Part shown: positions 54,093-63,353 of the stretch, piece by piece
Layout: each line of letters begins with the position of its first letter
Numbering within the stretch: the first letter of the stretch is position 1
Source: Hyphomonadaceae bacterium JAD_PAG50586_4
GTDB taxonomy: Bacteria; Pseudomonadota; Alphaproteobacteria; Caulobacterales; Aquidulcibacteraceae
DNA: 64,000 nt
Assembly: GCA_023242925.1 (NCBI GenBank)
Contig: CP096134.1
Location: 1,631,501 to 1,695,500 of the forward strand
Direction of reading: 5' to 3'
Notes under the pieces: generated by a model
Database searches by the model: none
Seen by the model: the letters and a program-made list of their open reading frames with translations, nothing else
Told to the model about the DNA's origin: nothing
Made by a program: the position numbers and the translations under genes

Positions 54093-54736
54093 GTGCGGCG
54101 CGCGTCGTTGCGGCGCTGGGCGCGCTGATCGGTGTTGTTGGGCTGGCGCTGCAATATTGGCTGATCGTGACCAGCATGGGCGCGGAGGGCGCTTCGCCGC
54201 TTGAGGCGACGTGGCGCTATTTTGCCTATTTCACCATCCTCACGAACACCTTCGTCACGTTGGCGATGGCGCGTGGGGCGTTGAAGCCGGAGAGCCGTGT
54301 CGGCTTGAACTCACCGCGCGTTGAGTTGATGGCGACGGTGTCGATTCTGTTTGTATTTGCGGTTTACAATCTGCTGCTCGCGTCGCGTTGGGATCCGCAG
54401 GGCGCGCAGAAGGTGGCGGATGTGATCGTGCATCAGATCGTGCCGCTGACGATGGCGCTGTTTTGGCTGCTGCGACCCCACGGCGGGCTGACGTGGCGCG
54501 GGGCGCTCTACTGCGCGCTGTGGCCGACGGCTTATACTGTGTACGCGCTGGCGCGCGGGCAGTTCGACGGCTTCTACGCGTACTATTTCATGGACCCGAG
54601 CGCTATGTCGTGGGGCGCGTTGGCGCTGAACGTCGCGGGTCTATGCGCGGCGTTTGTGGCGTTTGCGTTCGTGTTGGTTGGCGTCGATCATCTGTTGGCG
54701 AAGCGATCGCGTGCTGGCGCGGTGCTTGAAGCGTAG
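54089..54736 (+). CDS. Pr6Pr family membrane protein
   Basis: A 215-residue membrane protein with about six helices, matching the Pr6Pr (FAR-17a/AIG1-like) group: AALGALIGVVGLALQYWLIV, WRYFAYFTILTNTFVTLAMA, DVIVHQIVPLTMALFWLL and a conserved ALWPTAYTVYALARG. Function unknown; relatives include fatty-acid hydroxyl ester hydrolases in animals. The GTG overlaps the GMC stop, so the two are co-translated. Confidence 0.88.
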   Translation: MSAARVVAALGALIGVVGLALQYWLIVTSMGAEGASPLEATWRYFAYFTILTNTFVTLAMARGALKPESRVGLNSPRVELMATVSILFVFAVYNLLLASRWDPQGAQKVADVIVHQIVPLTMALFWLLRPHGGLTWRGALYCALWPTAYTVYALARGQFDGFYAYYFMDPSAMSWGALALNVAGLCAAFVAFAFVLVGVDHLLAKRSRAGAVLEA

Positions 54737-54759
54737 TCTCGGAGCGCCGGCGCTCCGCG

Positions 54760-55289
54760 TTAGTCGTTCACCACAACCAAGCGCATGCCTTTCGGCGCTT
54801 TCGCGGCGGGTGGGTGCAGAGAGCCCAAGCGCAGGCGCTGGATCGGGCGGCCGCCGAGGAATCTTTCGCCGCCGAGCATCTGAAACATGCCGAGAAAGCG
54901 ATGGCCGATCTGGTGATCGACTTTGAGCGGCGTGATCAGAATTTCCGCGCCGAGCATTTTTCCGCATGCGCTCTCGGCCGTCACACGCAGGATCCAGGTT
55001 CGCCTGCGGCGGTGCAGGAATCGATCAACGCATTCACCAGCGCGAGGTCGGGCGCGAGGAAGAAGCGCTGAAAATCGTGCTCGCGGAGGTCGCGACCGAA
55101 GATATCGATGAGCTCTGTGCCGAAGGTGCGGATCGGCAGGCGGCCATCACTCATGCGCTCCAGCACAAAGAGGCGTTCGAGTACTTGATCGGCGCCGCCC
55201 TTCTTGGGCGCTTCAGCCGTGCCGGCGAGCGCGCGGCCGTACGCGAGCAGCGCGCGCGTGTCAGGATGAAAAGTCTCTTCGCCAAGCAT
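54760..55289 (-). CDS. PAS_5 family protein, frameshifted
   Basis: An alphaproteobacterial PAS_5 protein (about 176 residues) of unknown role. The conserved centre is RTFGTELIDIFGRDLREHDFQRFF, followed by LALVNALIDSCTAAGEP. A missing C near 54996 (GAACCTGGATCC, expected GAACCCTGG) breaks the frame; repaired it continues WILRVTAESACGKMLGAEILITPL and ends GGRPIQRLRLGSL. Start at 55287-55289 (MLGEETFHPDT). PAS_5 proteins are common in this clade, often as small cytoplasmic regulators. Confidence 0.82.
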
Positions 55290-55453
55290 CGTAGTTAAGG
55301 GCCGTGGTCCGCGGTGATGGTTCACGGACCTACGCAAGCGCCGCGCCCGGCGTTTTCAGGGAAAGTCGTGCTGCGGCGGGGCGCATTCCCGCGCTGCGCG
55401 AAGCTTGGCCTTGCGCTTGCAGCCTCAGACGCGAGGTGAAGGAGCTTTTCATC

Positions 55454-55528
55454 GTGAACGTATCGTTACGATACATCCTTGCTGCGATCGCTTTTGGCAT
55501 CGCCGCACTCGGTTTGTTTCAGCTCTAG
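55454..55528 (+). CDS. 24-residue hydrophobic small protein
   Basis: GTG start at 55454 follows the near-perfect ribosome binding site AAGGAG with eight bases spacing. The product VNVSLRYILAAIAFGIAALGLFQL is a single membrane helix. A strong terminator follows 43 bases downstream of the stop, so a short dedicated transcript is likely. Too short for homology calls; similar short hydrophobic proteins are known in bacteria. Confidence 0.55.
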   Translation: MNVSLRYILAAIAFGIAALGLFQL

Positions 55529-55570
55529 ATCCGCGACTTCAGAGAAACCTCTTGGGCCGTTGTCTTGGCC

Positions 55571-55599
55571 AGCCCCGCGCAGCGATGCGCGGGGCTTTT
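55571..55599 (+). terminator. Terminator after small hydrophobic gene
   Basis: AGCCCCGCGCA (55571-55581) pairs perfectly with TGCGCGGGGCT (55586-55596) over a GCGA loop, followed by TTT. It ends transcription from the small gene before the convergent lipoprotein gene. Confidence 0.9.
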
Positions 55600-55611
55600 A
55601 CTTTGTGCGAT

Positions 55612-56052
55612 TCAGTGGACGTCCGGGATGTCGGTGATCTCGGCGAGTTGGCGGCCGCCGCACATGATGCGGATGGCGCGATAGCTCGGCGCAATGACTG
55701 GGCCGGTGTAACGCACGTCGGCGGTGATGACGGCCTGGGTGAACATGCCGCTGCGCTGCACAGTTTCGATGATGATCTGTTGCACAGGTTGGGCGCTGCG
55801 ATCGGCGGGACCGTCGCGCACGGTCACGGTGTAGCCTGGATTGGGCAGGTCGACCTTGCCGGTGACGTGGAGCGTCGGCGTCGCGTCCGGGCCAGGCATG
55901 CGGTTGACCCAGGCGGACCAATCGCGGCTGTCGAGCACGGCGCAGGCGGCGGAGGGCGTGGGCGTCGGCATCGGGGCGGGCTCCGGCGTGGGCGCAGGCG
56001 TCTGGCAGGCCGCGAGGGCGGCGATGGCCACAGATAAGATCAGTGCGCGCAT
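55612..56052 (-). CDS. Hypothetical lipoprotein
   Basis: A 146-residue lipoprotein with lipobox LAAC (Cys near 16) and a Pro/Thr/Ala-rich linker (PTPEPAPMPTPTPSAAC). The folded part includes GKVDLPNPGYTVTVRDGPAD, VQQIIIETVQRSGMFTQAVIT and VRYTGPVIAPSYRAIRIMCGG, a beta-rich domain with two Cys. No family recognised, although the pattern of a Pro-rich lipoprotein with a small beta domain is common in this clade. Confidence 0.72.
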   Translation of the reverse strand: MRALILSVAIAALAACQTPAPTPEPAPMPTPTPSAACAVLDSRDWSAWVNRMPGPDATPTLHVTGKVDLPNPGYTVTVRDGPADRSAQPVQQIIIETVQRSGMFTQAVITADVRYTGPVIAPSYRAIRIMCGGRQLAEITDIPDVH

Positions 56053-56169
56053 GGAATTCTTTGCCTTTTCGTCCCGCTCGGCGTCATAATTGCGCACCAC
56101 ATGCGGCAATGGAAGCGCGACGGGCCTGGAACTCTGGACAAGCGCGCGCGGGCTCCCTAATCCAGGCCT

Positions 56170-57654
56170 ATGACCAGCCTCGATATTCGCTCCGCCCGCC
56201 CTGATCAGCTCGTGTCCGGTGATAAATCCCAATGGGAGATCATTGTCGGCCTCGAAGTGCATGCCCAGGTGACGAGCCAGGCGAAATTGTTCTCCGGCGC
56301 GAGTGCTGCCTATGGCGGAGAGCCGAACGCGCATGTGTCGCTGGTGGATGCCGCGATGCCGGGCATGCTGCCGGTGATCAACAAATTCTGCGTGGAGCAA
56401 GCGATCCGCACGGGGCTCGGGCTGAACGCGCAGATCCATCGCGTGAGCCGGTTCGATCGGAAGAATTATTTCTACCCGGATTTGCCGCAAGGCTATCAGA
56501 TCAGCCAGTTCGCTATGCCGATCGTCGGCGAAGGCGAGATCGAAGTGGAGCCGGACGGCGAAGAGCCGCTGACGATCCGCATCGAGCGGCTGCATCTAGA
56601 GCAAGACGCCGGCAAGTCGATTCACGATCTCAGCCCAAGCGAAACCTACGTCGATCTCAATCGCTCGGGCGTGGCGCTGATGGAAATCGTGTCGCGGCCG
56701 GATATGCGTTCGGCGAAGGAAGCGGCGGCGTATTTCAATAAGCTGCGCGCGATCGTGCGTGCGCTCGGCACCTGCGACGGCAACATGGAAGAAGGCTCCA
56801 TGCGTGCGGACGTGAACGTGTCGGTGCGCCGCGCGAACACCAAGGAATGGGGCACGCGCTGCGAGATCAAGAACGTGAACTCCACGCGCTTCATGATGCA
56901 AGCGATCGAATACGAAGCGCGCCGCCAGATTGAGATTTTGGAGAGTGGCGGCTCGATCGATCAAGAGACGCGCCTGTTCGATCCCGACAAGGGTGAGACG
57001 CGCACGATGCGCTCGAAGGAAGACGCGCACGATTATCGCTATTTCCCGGACCCGGATTTGTTGCCGCTGGTGCTTGAGGAAAAGTGGATCGAGAACATCC
57101 GTAAATCGCTGCCGGAATTGCCGGACGCGAAGAAGAAGCGCTTCATCGACGAGTATGGGCTGACGCCCTACGACGCGCGCGTGCTCTCGGGCGACGCCGA
57201 TGCGGCCGCGTATTTCGAAACGGTGGCCACCGGCCGCGATGCGAAGGCGGCGGCCAATTGGGTGACGCAAGAGCTTGCGGGGGTGCTCAATAAGAAGGGC
57301 TTGGAGCTGGCGGATTCGCCGGTGAAGGCCGCGGACTTGGGCGCGCTGCTCGATCTGATGAAGGACGGTACGATCAACGGCAAGATCGCCAAGGACGTGT
57401 TCGCGAAGATGGTTGAAACTGGCGACGCGCCGGGCGCGATCGTCGAGCGCGAAGGCCTGCGCCAAGTCACCGATACGGGCGCGATCGAAAAAGCCATCGA
57501 CGACCTGATCGCCGGCAATCCCGATAAGCTCGAAGACGTGAAGAAAAACCCGAAGGCGTTTGGCTGGTGGGTTGGTCAAACGATGAAGGCGACGGGCGGG
57601 AAGGCGAACCCTGGGGTTGTGAACGAGATTCTCAAGCGCAAGCTTGGTGTCTAA
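56170..57654 (+). CDS. gatB: Aspartyl/glutamyl-tRNA amidotransferase subunit B
   Basis: GatB converts misacylated Glu-tRNA(Gln) or Asp-tRNA(Asn) with ammonia from GatA. The 494-residue product has the cradle domain [60 protein letters not shown] and [15 protein letters not shown], plus a C-terminal helical and YqeY-like tail ending [12 protein letters not shown]. Alone here; gatA and gatC are not in the window. Confidence 0.97.
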   Translation: MTSLDIRSARPDQLVSGDKSQWEIIVGLEVHAQVTSQAKLFSGASAAYGGEPNAHVSLVDAAMPGMLPVINKFCVEQAIRTGLGLNAQIHRVSRFDRKNYFYPDLPQGYQISQFAMPIVGEGEIEVEPDGEEPLTIRIERLHLEQDAGKSIHDLSPSETYVDLNRSGVALMEIVSRPDMRSAKEAAAYFNKLRAIVRALGTCDGNMEEGSMRADVNVSVRRANTKEWGTRCEIKNVNSTRFMMQAIEYEARRQIEILESGGSIDQETRLFDPDKGETRTMRSKEDAHDYRYFPDPDLLPLVLEEKWIENIRKSLPELPDAKKKRFIDEYGLTPYDARVLSGDADAAAYFETVATGRDAKAAANWVTQELAGVLNKKGLELADSPVKAADLGALLDLMKDGTINGKIAKDVFAKMVETGDAPGAIVEREGLRQVTDTGAIEKAIDDLIAGNPDKLEDVKKNPKAFGWWVGQTMKATGGKANPGVVNEILKRKLGV

Positions 57655-57660
57655 TTCTCT

Positions 57661-57769
57661 CGTCATTCCGGCTGCGCGGAGCGCGATCCGCAACCCTGGG
57701 CAAACGACGGAGCGGCGGCCCTGGGGTTCCGGGTTCGATATTGCTGCGCAGGATCGCCCCGGAATGACG
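57661..57769. repeat. Inverted-repeat element (CGTCATTCCGG)
   Basis: CGTCATTCCGG (57661-57671) and its reverse complement CCGGAATGACG (57759-57769) flank about 87 bases. The element sits between gatB and the next gene. Repeats with this end sequence are dispersed in many alphaproteobacterial genomes as REP/MITE-like units, so other copies are expected. Confidence 0.6.
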
Positions 57770-57785
57770 GAGGTATTGGGGTTGA

Positions 57786-58133
57786 ATGAGCGAACGCGCT
57801 GAGCGCCTCTTCTCTTACGGCACGTTGCAGCTTGAGAGCGTGCAGCGGGTGCAGTTTGGGCGGGTGCTGGAGGGCGTGGCGGACGCGCTCGTCGGTTTTC
57901 GCGAGGATATAGTGGAGATCACCGATCCCGACGTGCTGGTGAAGAGTGGCGAGCGCTTTCATCCGATCGTATCGCATTCCGGCAAAGACGCCGATCGCGT
58001 CCCCGGCACGCTGTTTTTGATCACATCAGCCGAGCTTGCGGCGGCGGACGCATATGAGGTCAGCGATTACGCGCGCGTGGAAGCGCCGTTGGCGTCGGGC
58101 TCACGCGCTTGGGTGTACGTGAAGCGGGCTTAG
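57786..58133 (+). CDS. Gamma-glutamylcyclotransferase family protein
   Basis: A 115-residue AIG2/GGCT-fold protein. The N-terminus has the substrate loop LFSYGTLQLESVQ, and the conserved acidic residue lies in DAYEVSDYARVEA, the catalytic position in gamma-glutamylcyclotransferases. The substrate here is unknown. It converges on the small minus-strand gene, whose stop overlaps its own. Confidence 0.85.
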   Translation: MSERAERLFSYGTLQLESVQRVQFGRVLEGVADALVGFREDIVEITDPDVLVKSGERFHPIVSHSGKDADRVPGTLFLITSAELAAADAYEVSDYARVEAPLASGSRAWVYVKRA

Positions 58134-58309
58134 ACCGCGCGGGCGACGAGCGGTGTGTAGCGGGCCATGTGGCCGATGGCGCCGAAGGGTTGCTGCGATT
58201 CAACTCCGGCATGGAGATACGCTTCGAATGCGCCAGCGTCGAACGAGGCGATGCGGTCGGCGCTGGGTGTGAAGACCTGCATCAGCATGAACAGCCACAA
58301 AGAGATCAT
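58130..58309 (-). CDS. 59-residue hypothetical protein
   Basis: A small gene too short for usual cut-offs. ATG at 58307-58309 follows GGGAGGCGCGCG, a strong ribosome binding site. The product (MISLWLFMLMQVF start) has an amphipathic N-terminal helix and then FDAGAFEAYLHAGVE and GHMARYTPLVARAV. GC3-rich codons fit the genome. The stop overlaps the convergent GGCT gene by three bases. Conserved-looking but no family recognised. Confidence 0.65.
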   Translation of the reverse strand: MISLWLFMLMQVFTPSADRIASFDAGAFEAYLHAGVESQQPFGAIGHMARYTPLVARAV

Positions 58310-58391
58310 CGCGCGCCTCCCGATTGAAGCGCGATCAGTGAACGCGTTTGGTTTCTGCTGCGTTAACGCAACGAAGTGATGCGCATGAAAA

Positions 58392-58419
58392 CGCCCCGAC
58401 GCCGGGGTGCGTCGGGGCG
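58392..58419 (-). terminator. Terminator after rcnB-like gene
   Basis: CGCCCCGACGC (58392-58402) pairs with GCGTCGGGGCG (58409-58419). On the minus strand the hairpin is followed by TTTT, so it terminates the RcnB-like gene upstream. Confidence 0.85.
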
Positions 58420-58444
58420 ATCTTCAGTTCAGGTCAGGCCGCGA

Positions 58445-58963
58445 TTATTGGCTTGCGATGATGCCAAGGATCACGCCGGTGGCGATGCCGACGAGCAAGA
58501 GCTCGCCGCGGTCGTCACGCACGTAATGGTAGCCACGCGGCGGGGCGCGCAGACGATGGTGGCGATAATCTACCGGGCGATAATGATCGCGGTAATAGGC
58601 CGGCAAGCGGTCGCCGCGACGCCACTGACGATATTCGTAGCGCGCGTGGTCGCGATACTGGGCCGGTGGCGGGCCGTAATACCAGCGGCCGTTGTATGAA
58701 TAGCCGTTGTAGCGGCGATCGTCCCAACGATCATCGCGACGTTCATCACGGCGGCCGTCGCGATAAGCGCGGCGTTCGTCACGGCGGTCATCGCGGTTGT
58801 CATAGTCGCGATCACGGCGATCGCCACGACGATGGTCGCGGTCACGGCCGCGATCATCATCGCGATCGTAGCGGTCGCCGCGATGTTGCGCGGCGGCTTC
58901 GGTGGAAATGGCAAGCGGCGCCGTAAAGGCAACCGCCAGCGCTGCAAGCGCATAACGTTTCAT
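58445..58963 (-). CDS. RcnB family protein
   Basis: A 172-residue periplasmic protein of the RcnB family, linked to Ni/Co homeostasis in E. coli. A signal peptide (MKRYALAALAVAFTAPLAIS) precedes a very Arg/Asp/His-rich low-complexity middle (DRYDRDDDRGRDRDHRRGD-type). The C-terminal RcnB domain follows, with RWYYGPPPAQYRDHARYEYR, RRGDRLPAYYRD, PPRGYHYVRDDRGELLLVGIATGVI. The His/Asp-rich region may bind metal. AGGAGACCTCGCT precedes the ATG. Confidence 0.85.
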   Translation of the reverse strand: MKRYALAALAVAFTAPLAISTEAAAQHRGDRYDRDDDRGRDRDHRRGDRRDRDYDNRDDRRDERRAYRDGRRDERRDDRWDDRRYNGYSYNGRWYYGPPPAQYRDHARYEYRQWRRGDRLPAYYRDHYRPVDYRHHRLRAPPRGYHYVRDDRGELLLVGIATGVILGIIASQ

Positions 58964-59270
58964 AGCGAGGTCTCCTTCCTGCTTCCCAACGAACGGCCAA
59001 CGTTCGCGGAAAGGTCCCTAGCTCTGGGAGGAGTGTGTCGCGCTGTGACTGAACCTGGTCTGAACCGGGCGGGGAACATGCTGTCAGCAAAATCGAATAA
59101 GTGCCTGGATTTATTGGGCGCCTTTTGGCCAGATGAACCCAAGCTGAATCAAAGCGGTTGGGGCTCACACGCTTGTGACGCTCGGTTGTGGGTCGGGTTT
59201 GGCCAGATGTGTCCACTAGCGCGGCTTTCGGAGAGCGCCCATGTTGGGCGTCAGCCATTAAGGGACGCCC
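58964..59270. other. Intergenic region between rcnB-like gene and GST
   Basis: This 307-base gap holds the divergent promoters of the RcnB-like and GST genes. A hairpin CGCCCATGTTGGGCG lies about 30 bases before the GST gene. I see no further gene; the two open frames here lack start signals. Confidence 0.4.
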
Positions 59271-60026
59271 ATGACCAAGCCGATCGAACTCTATTTCTGG
59301 CCGACACCGAATGGCTGGAAGATTTCCATCGCGCTCGAAGAGATGGGCCTCCCCTATGAATTAAAGCCGGTGAACATCGGCCGGGGCGAGCAATTCGCGC
59401 CGGAATTTCTGAAAATCTCACCGAACAATCGCATGCCGGCGATCGTTGATCGTGAAGGTCCGGGCGGCGAACCGATCTCGGTGTTCGAGTCCGGCGCTAT
59501 CCTTCAATATCTCGGGGCCAAGTCGGGGAAATTCTATCCGAATGATGAACGCGCGCGAACGAAGGTGGACGAGTGGTTGTTCTGGCAGATGGGCGGCTTG
59601 GGGCCGATGGCGGGGCAAGCCAGCCACTTCATCAATTACGCGCCGAAGATCGTCGATGATCCGGCGCTGATCGAGTATGGGCGCACCCGCTACGTGAACG
59701 AGCTCAATCGCTTGTGCGGGGTGATGGAGCGGCGCTTGGAAGAGAGCGCCAATCTTGGCGGCGATGAATATTCGATCGCGGACATGGCGTCGTGGCCGTG
59801 GGCGCGCATCGTGCACAAGCTCGGTCAGAACTTCGATGATTTCCCAAAGCTTAAAGCGTGGGTCGATCAAATCTTTGCACGTCCCGCCGTTCAACGCGCG
59901 CTCGCGGCTGGCGATGAGCTGAGGCAAAAGCAAGAATTGAGTAAGGATCAGGTGCGCGACATGGCGAAAAGCCTGTTCGGGCAAACCGCAGGTTCAGTGA
60001 ATGACGCGAAATCAAAACAAGGCTGA
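59271..60026 (+). CDS. Glutathione S-transferase, YfcG/Ure2-like
   Basis: A 251-residue GST-fold protein. The thioredoxin-like N-terminal domain has LYFWPTPNGWKISIALEEMGLPY, a pattern typical of the YfcG/YghU disulphide-bond oxidoreductases, and NNRMPAIVDREGPGG with FESGAILQYLG. The helical C-terminal domain follows (WLFWQMGGLGPMAGQ, YSIADMASWPWA). Substrate unknown; related proteins reduce disulphides using glutathione. AGGGACGCCC precedes the ATG. Confidence 0.92.
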   Translation: MTKPIELYFWPTPNGWKISIALEEMGLPYELKPVNIGRGEQFAPEFLKISPNNRMPAIVDREGPGGEPISVFESGAILQYLGAKSGKFYPNDERARTKVDEWLFWQMGGLGPMAGQASHFINYAPKIVDDPALIEYGRTRYVNELNRLCGVMERRLEESANLGGDEYSIADMASWPWARIVHKLGQNFDDFPKLKAWVDQIFARPAVQRALAAGDELRQKQELSKDQVRDMAKSLFGQTAGSVNDAKSKQG

Positions 60027-60158
60027 TCGCGCTTAAGCTTATCGCAATTAAAGCATGACATTGATCCACCCCGACGGCGCGAGAAATGCACGTCAATGGG
60101 GTGGAACGTACATCGGGCAATCCGGGGCGTTCCCAAGTGATACAAGGGAGCCGCCAAA

Positions 60159-60428
60159 ATGGCGTTCACGGATTCTGAAATCGCGGAAGCTCACGCTGCT
60201 GTGCGCGCCGCTGGTGATTGCGACAATCTTTACAAGCTCGGCCTGATCTATTCGACCGGCCAAGAGATCGACCTGGTGCAGGCGCACATGTGGTTCAATC
60301 TCGCCGCAGTGCGCGGTTCGGAAGCGGCGAAGGAATGCCGTCGCGAATTGTCGGACATGATGTCGAAGGACGAGATCGCCCAAGCCCAGCGCAGCGCGCG
60401 CGAGTGGCTGAGCGTAAAGCACCACTAA
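60159..60428 (+). CDS. Sel1-repeat-like small protein
   Basis: An 89-residue protein of the type annotated as Sel1-repeat or tetratricopeptide-like: LYKLGLIYSTGQEIDLVQAHMWFNLAAVRGSEAAK is a typical Sel1 helix pair. ACAAGGGAGCCGCCAAA before the ATG is a strong ribosome binding site. Such small proteins are widespread in Alphaproteobacteria with no known function. Confidence 0.8.
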   Translation: MAFTDSEIAEAHAAVRAAGDCDNLYKLGLIYSTGQEIDLVQAHMWFNLAAVRGSEAAKECRRELSDMMSKDEIAQAQRSAREWLSVKHH

Positions 60429-60521
60429 ACGCCAAAGGCAGCAGGCAAAGCGCGGGCGCCTATTGGCTCGCGCGCGCATTGTCGTGGTTGAATTCACGCC
60501 TGCTGCTTTGCGTGACAGCCA

Positions 60522-61211
60522 ATGGTGGTTGTCCCTCCCTCCCGACAAACGCGAAAGCGCGCGCCGTTCTTGTTTTGGCGCGATCGCTGGACGTTGGCGT
60601 TTGTGTTTGCAGCGGTGCTTCTTGTGGGGCTGATCGCGACGCATGAGCCTGTGCTCAGCGCGCGCACGACGCCGACGCAGATCATTGAGGCGATCCTGTG
60701 GGGCGCGCTGGTCGCGGCCCTTCTAAGCTTGGCGCTCGATCGCGTCGGCCGCCGGCTCTGGCATCAGCTTGCGAACGCATTTCCTGAAAAGACGGTGCGG
60801 CCGGTTTTGACGCCGCGCGTCATTGATGGCGATACGATCGCAGACGTCGTCGTTGGCGTCACATATCGCTTCGCAAACATCGATGCGCCGGAAACTGGCG
60901 ACGGCGCGAAGTGTCCGAACGAAGCTGGGCGCGGCGAGCTCGCGCGTCTGGCGGTGATCGCGATGGTGAAGCGCGCCAAGAAGATCGAAGTGCGTCAGAC
61001 CTGGCGCTCTGATCAGTATGGTCGGCGCGTCGCGTTCGTGTATGCGGATGGCGCTGATGTTGGCGAGGCGTTGATCGCTAAAGGTTTCGCCCGACCGTGG
61101 CGTGGCAAGCGCGAGAAATGGTGTGGTCCTCGTGGCGGGCTCACGCAAATCGCCAAGACGCGCGCGATGCCAATTTCGTGCAAAGCTTGCGGGGCGTGGA
61201 GCAAGTTCTAA
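60522..61211 (+). CDS. Membrane-anchored thermonuclease-like protein
   Basis: A 229-residue protein with two N-terminal hydrophobic helices (about 22-42 and 55-75) and a staphylococcal nuclease (TNase) domain: TPRVIDGDTIADVVVGVTYR, NIDAPETGDGAKC, RVAFVYADGADVGEALIAKGFARPWRG. The catalytic Arg/Glu/Arg set is probably Arg in TYRFAN, Glu in APETG and Arg in ARPWRG. The nuclease domain is on the C-terminal side of the helices, so it faces either side depending on topology. Ends with KACGAWSKF; the stop overlaps the next gene's. Confidence 0.85.
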   Translation: MVVVPPSRQTRKRAPFLFWRDRWTLAFVFAAVLLVGLIATHEPVLSARTTPTQIIEAILWGALVAALLSLALDRVGRRLWHQLANAFPEKTVRPVLTPRVIDGDTIADVVVGVTYRFANIDAPETGDGAKCPNEAGRGELARLAVIAMVKRAKKIEVRQTWRSDQYGRRVAFVYADGADVGEALIAKGFARPWRGKREKWCGPRGGLTQIAKTRAMPISCKACGAWSKF

Positions 61212-62902
61212 CGCGTCGCTTCCTTGTCGCCCAGCAGCGACGGGGCGGTGCGCAGCAGGATTTTCAGGTCGAGCCAGAGCGAGGCGTTCGACACATATTC
61301 CAGATCGAGCTTCACGCGGCGACGCAGCTCGGCCGGCTTTTCGACAGGACCGCGCGAGCCGTTGACTTGCGCCCAGCCCGTGAGGCCCGGCTTCACGCGA
61401 TGGCGGTGCGCATATTCAGCTACGATGTGTTGCAGATCGCGCTCGGCCGTCTTCATGCCGACAGCGTGCGGGCGCGGGCCGACGAGACTCATGTCGCCCA
61501 GCATCACGTTCAACAATTGCGGCAGCTCGTCGAGGCTCGTCTTGCGCAGGAAACGGCCAAGGCGGGTGATGCGTGGGTCGGCAGCTTGCACTTGCACAAG
61601 CGTCTTTTCCTCCGCACGCATGCGCATGGTGCGGAATTTGAAGACGGTGAAAACGCGATTGTTGAAGCCATGACGGTGTTGGCGATAGAGGATCGGACCC
61701 TTGCTGTCGCATCGGATTGCAATGGCGATGGCGAGCATCGGGATCGCGAAGCCCACGAGCATGGCGCCGCCAATGATGAGATCCGAGGCGCGCTTGATCA
61801 TGGCGCGGCGATAATTGTGCGGCCGGCCCGAGACGCAAGCGACGGCCGTTCCGTTCAAACGTTCGACGCGGCGGCCTTGCACGCCTTGGTTTTGGAAATC
61901 GAGCAGCAGATCGACGCGGTTCGGGATCGGGCGCAGACGTTCGATCATGGCGCGCACGCGCGTCTCGGCCTTCTGTGTCACCGTGATGATGATGCGATCG
62001 ACGTGCGGCAGGCCATCCCAGGCCATCAGGTCATCGATGTTGCCGCCAACGGGCGCTGCCGAAAGTTTCGCCGGCACGCGCGAGAGGCGATCGTCCACGA
62101 CCGCGACGATGCGCATGTCGCCTGATCGTTCGGCGCGCGCGATGATGCGCTTGGCGGCGTCGGTGGCGCCGATGATAACGACGTTCTCGGAGAACACGCC
62201 CTTCTTGTGCGCGGCAATGCTCCACACCGCGATCGCTGCGTGTACGCCGGCAAGCAGCATGGCCGCCACCGGTAGTGTGGTGGCCAGTGCGGCAGCCGCG
62301 CGTGCGTCCGGCGCGATGAGGTTGGCGATGATGATGCCGGCGATGACGCCGAGAGCGAGACCGCCCACAGCGCCTTCAGGGCGCATCGTGGCTGGTGTTG
62401 CGCGATAAGTTTCGGTGAGCCAGAGGCCAGCCTTCAGCGCGCCAGCGGCAAGCACGAAGGCCGCCGCTTCACCAAGTGAGAGCGCCAACAGACCTGCGCC
62501 CACGCCCCACAAAGCGGCAACTTGAGCGATCAGCAGTACGGCCGCCCAATCCATTAGCCGCAGCGCTTGCACCGGCAAGCGCGGGCTCACATGCATGCCG
62601 CGCCGCGCAAGGCTTGGGAAGGCGAAGGCGGTGGTCGGGGCGACGTGCGCGGGATCATTGGCGGGCGCTGGCGGCGCGTCGGGCGTGGCCAAATAGGGCT
62701 CGGTCGCGTCCGTCCAGAAGGCTTCTTCGTCGAGCGCGATCTGAAGACCGCACAGGCAGAACGAGGCCGCGAGATCGGCGATGCGCTGCGCTTCGCGCTG
62801 TTCGTTGGTTAATGCGTCGTCAATCGGCGGCGGCGACGGCGCAAAGCGGGTCGGTTCGTGGGCCAAATTGGCGCCAGCGCGGAGCAAGGCGGCTGGAAAC
62901 AT
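61208..62902 (-). CDS. Polyprenyl glycosylphosphotransferase (HfsE/PssY-like)
   Basis: A 564-residue membrane enzyme that transfers a sugar-1-phosphate to undecaprenyl phosphate, starting exopolysaccharide or holdfast synthesis. The N-terminal 110 residues are unusual and hydrophilic. Several membrane helices (about 113-215) precede a CoA-binding-like region ([16 protein letters not shown]). The C-terminal sugar transferase domain has [42 protein letters not shown] and [13 protein letters not shown], all canonical. In Caulobacter the related HfsE, PssY and PssZ start the holdfast polysaccharide. Confidence 0.9.
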   Translation of the reverse strand: MFPAALLRAGANLAHEPTRFAPSPPPIDDALTNEQREAQRIADLAASFCLCGLQIALDEEAFWTDATEPYLATPDAPPAPANDPAHVAPTTAFAFPSLARRGMHVSPRLPVQALRLMDWAAVLLIAQVAALWGVGAGLLALSLGEAAAFVLAAGALKAGLWLTETYRATPATMRPEGAVGGLALGVIAGIIIANLIAPDARAAAALATTLPVAAMLLAGVHAAIAVWSIAAHKKGVFSENVVIIGATDAAKRIIARAERSGDMRIVAVVDDRLSRVPAKLSAAPVGGNIDDLMAWDGLPHVDRIIITVTQKAETRVRAMIERLRPIPNRVDLLLDFQNQGVQGRRVERLNGTAVACVSGRPHNYRRAMIKRASDLIIGGAMLVGFAIPMLAIAIAIRCDSKGPILYRQHRHGFNNRVFTVFKFRTMRMRAEEKTLVQVQAADPRITRLGRFLRKTSLDELPQLLNVMLGDMSLVGPRPHAVGMKTAERDLQHIVAEYAHRHRVKPGLTGWAQVNGSRGPVEKPAELRRRVKLDLEYVSNASLWLDLKILLRTAPSLLGDKEATR

Positions 62903-63033
62903 GGGTATTTTCGCCCTTGGGACTAAATTCTTCAGGGCAGCTCGCGCAAAGCCTGCGCCACTTAACTATGTACGCGTCGCGACAAGGCGCCTTGCGGGGT
63001 GAGGAGGCGGCGGCTAAGCGTTCCGCCCCCGCC

Positions 63034-63124
63034 GGAGACGTGGCCGAGTGGCTGAAGGCACTCCCTTGCTAAGGGAGCGTACCTTAACCGGGTACCGAGG
63101 GTTCAGATCCCTCCGTCTCCGCCA
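63034..63124 (+). tRNA. tRNA-Ser (anticodon GCU)
   Basis: The acceptor stem GGAGACG pairs with CGTCTCC (63114-63120), followed by discriminator G and encoded CCA (63122-63124). The D arm is TGGCCGAGTGGCTGAAGGC, the anticodon arm CTCCC TTGCTAA GGGAG with anticodon GCT, a long variable arm as expected for type II tRNA-Ser, and the T arm GAGGGTTCAGATCCCTC. Plus strand. Confidence 0.97.
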
Positions 63125-63303
63125 GCGGGGCTCAGCCTGAGAGAGGCTGACACGCCAAGTACCCTGATTTAGCGGTGTTTTGTGTATAAGGTGGCGTCGC
63201 CCGATATCCGTCGATCTCACGGGTCGCGGGGTGGTTTTCGGGCACAGGTCCGAACCGCCAAGCCTGCGCTCCCCGGCCAGGCCGCGCGCGCGAGGTGGCG
63301 CAA

Positions 63304-63334
63304 AGAAAGGGACCCCATCGCCGGGCCCCTTTCT
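63304..63334 (-). terminator. Terminator after DUF3618-like gene
   Basis: GAAAGGG (63305-63311) pairs with CCCTTTC (63327-63333), extended inwards by CCC/GGG. On the minus strand it is followed by TTTCTTTG. It lies just after the stop of the minus-strand gene ending at 63354. Confidence 0.65.
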
Positions 63335-63353
63335 CAATAGTCGCCGCACTGGC

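Noticed and set aside
56596..57693. Minus-strand frame opposite gatB
   Set aside because: Antisense shadow with Arg-rich low-complexity sequence.
60033..60051. TTAAGCTTATCGCAATTAA near the GST gene end
   Set aside because: Spacing of 11 bases between TTAA units; not a CtrA site.
61097..62125. Plus-strand frame opposite the glycosylphosphotransferase
   Set aside because: Antisense shadow; Ala/Arg/His-rich and without a ribosome binding site.
63014..63349. Open frame antisense across the tRNA-Ser region, with RRRDLNPRYPVKVRSLSK
   Set aside because: This is the well-known spurious protein made by translating the complement of tRNA genes.
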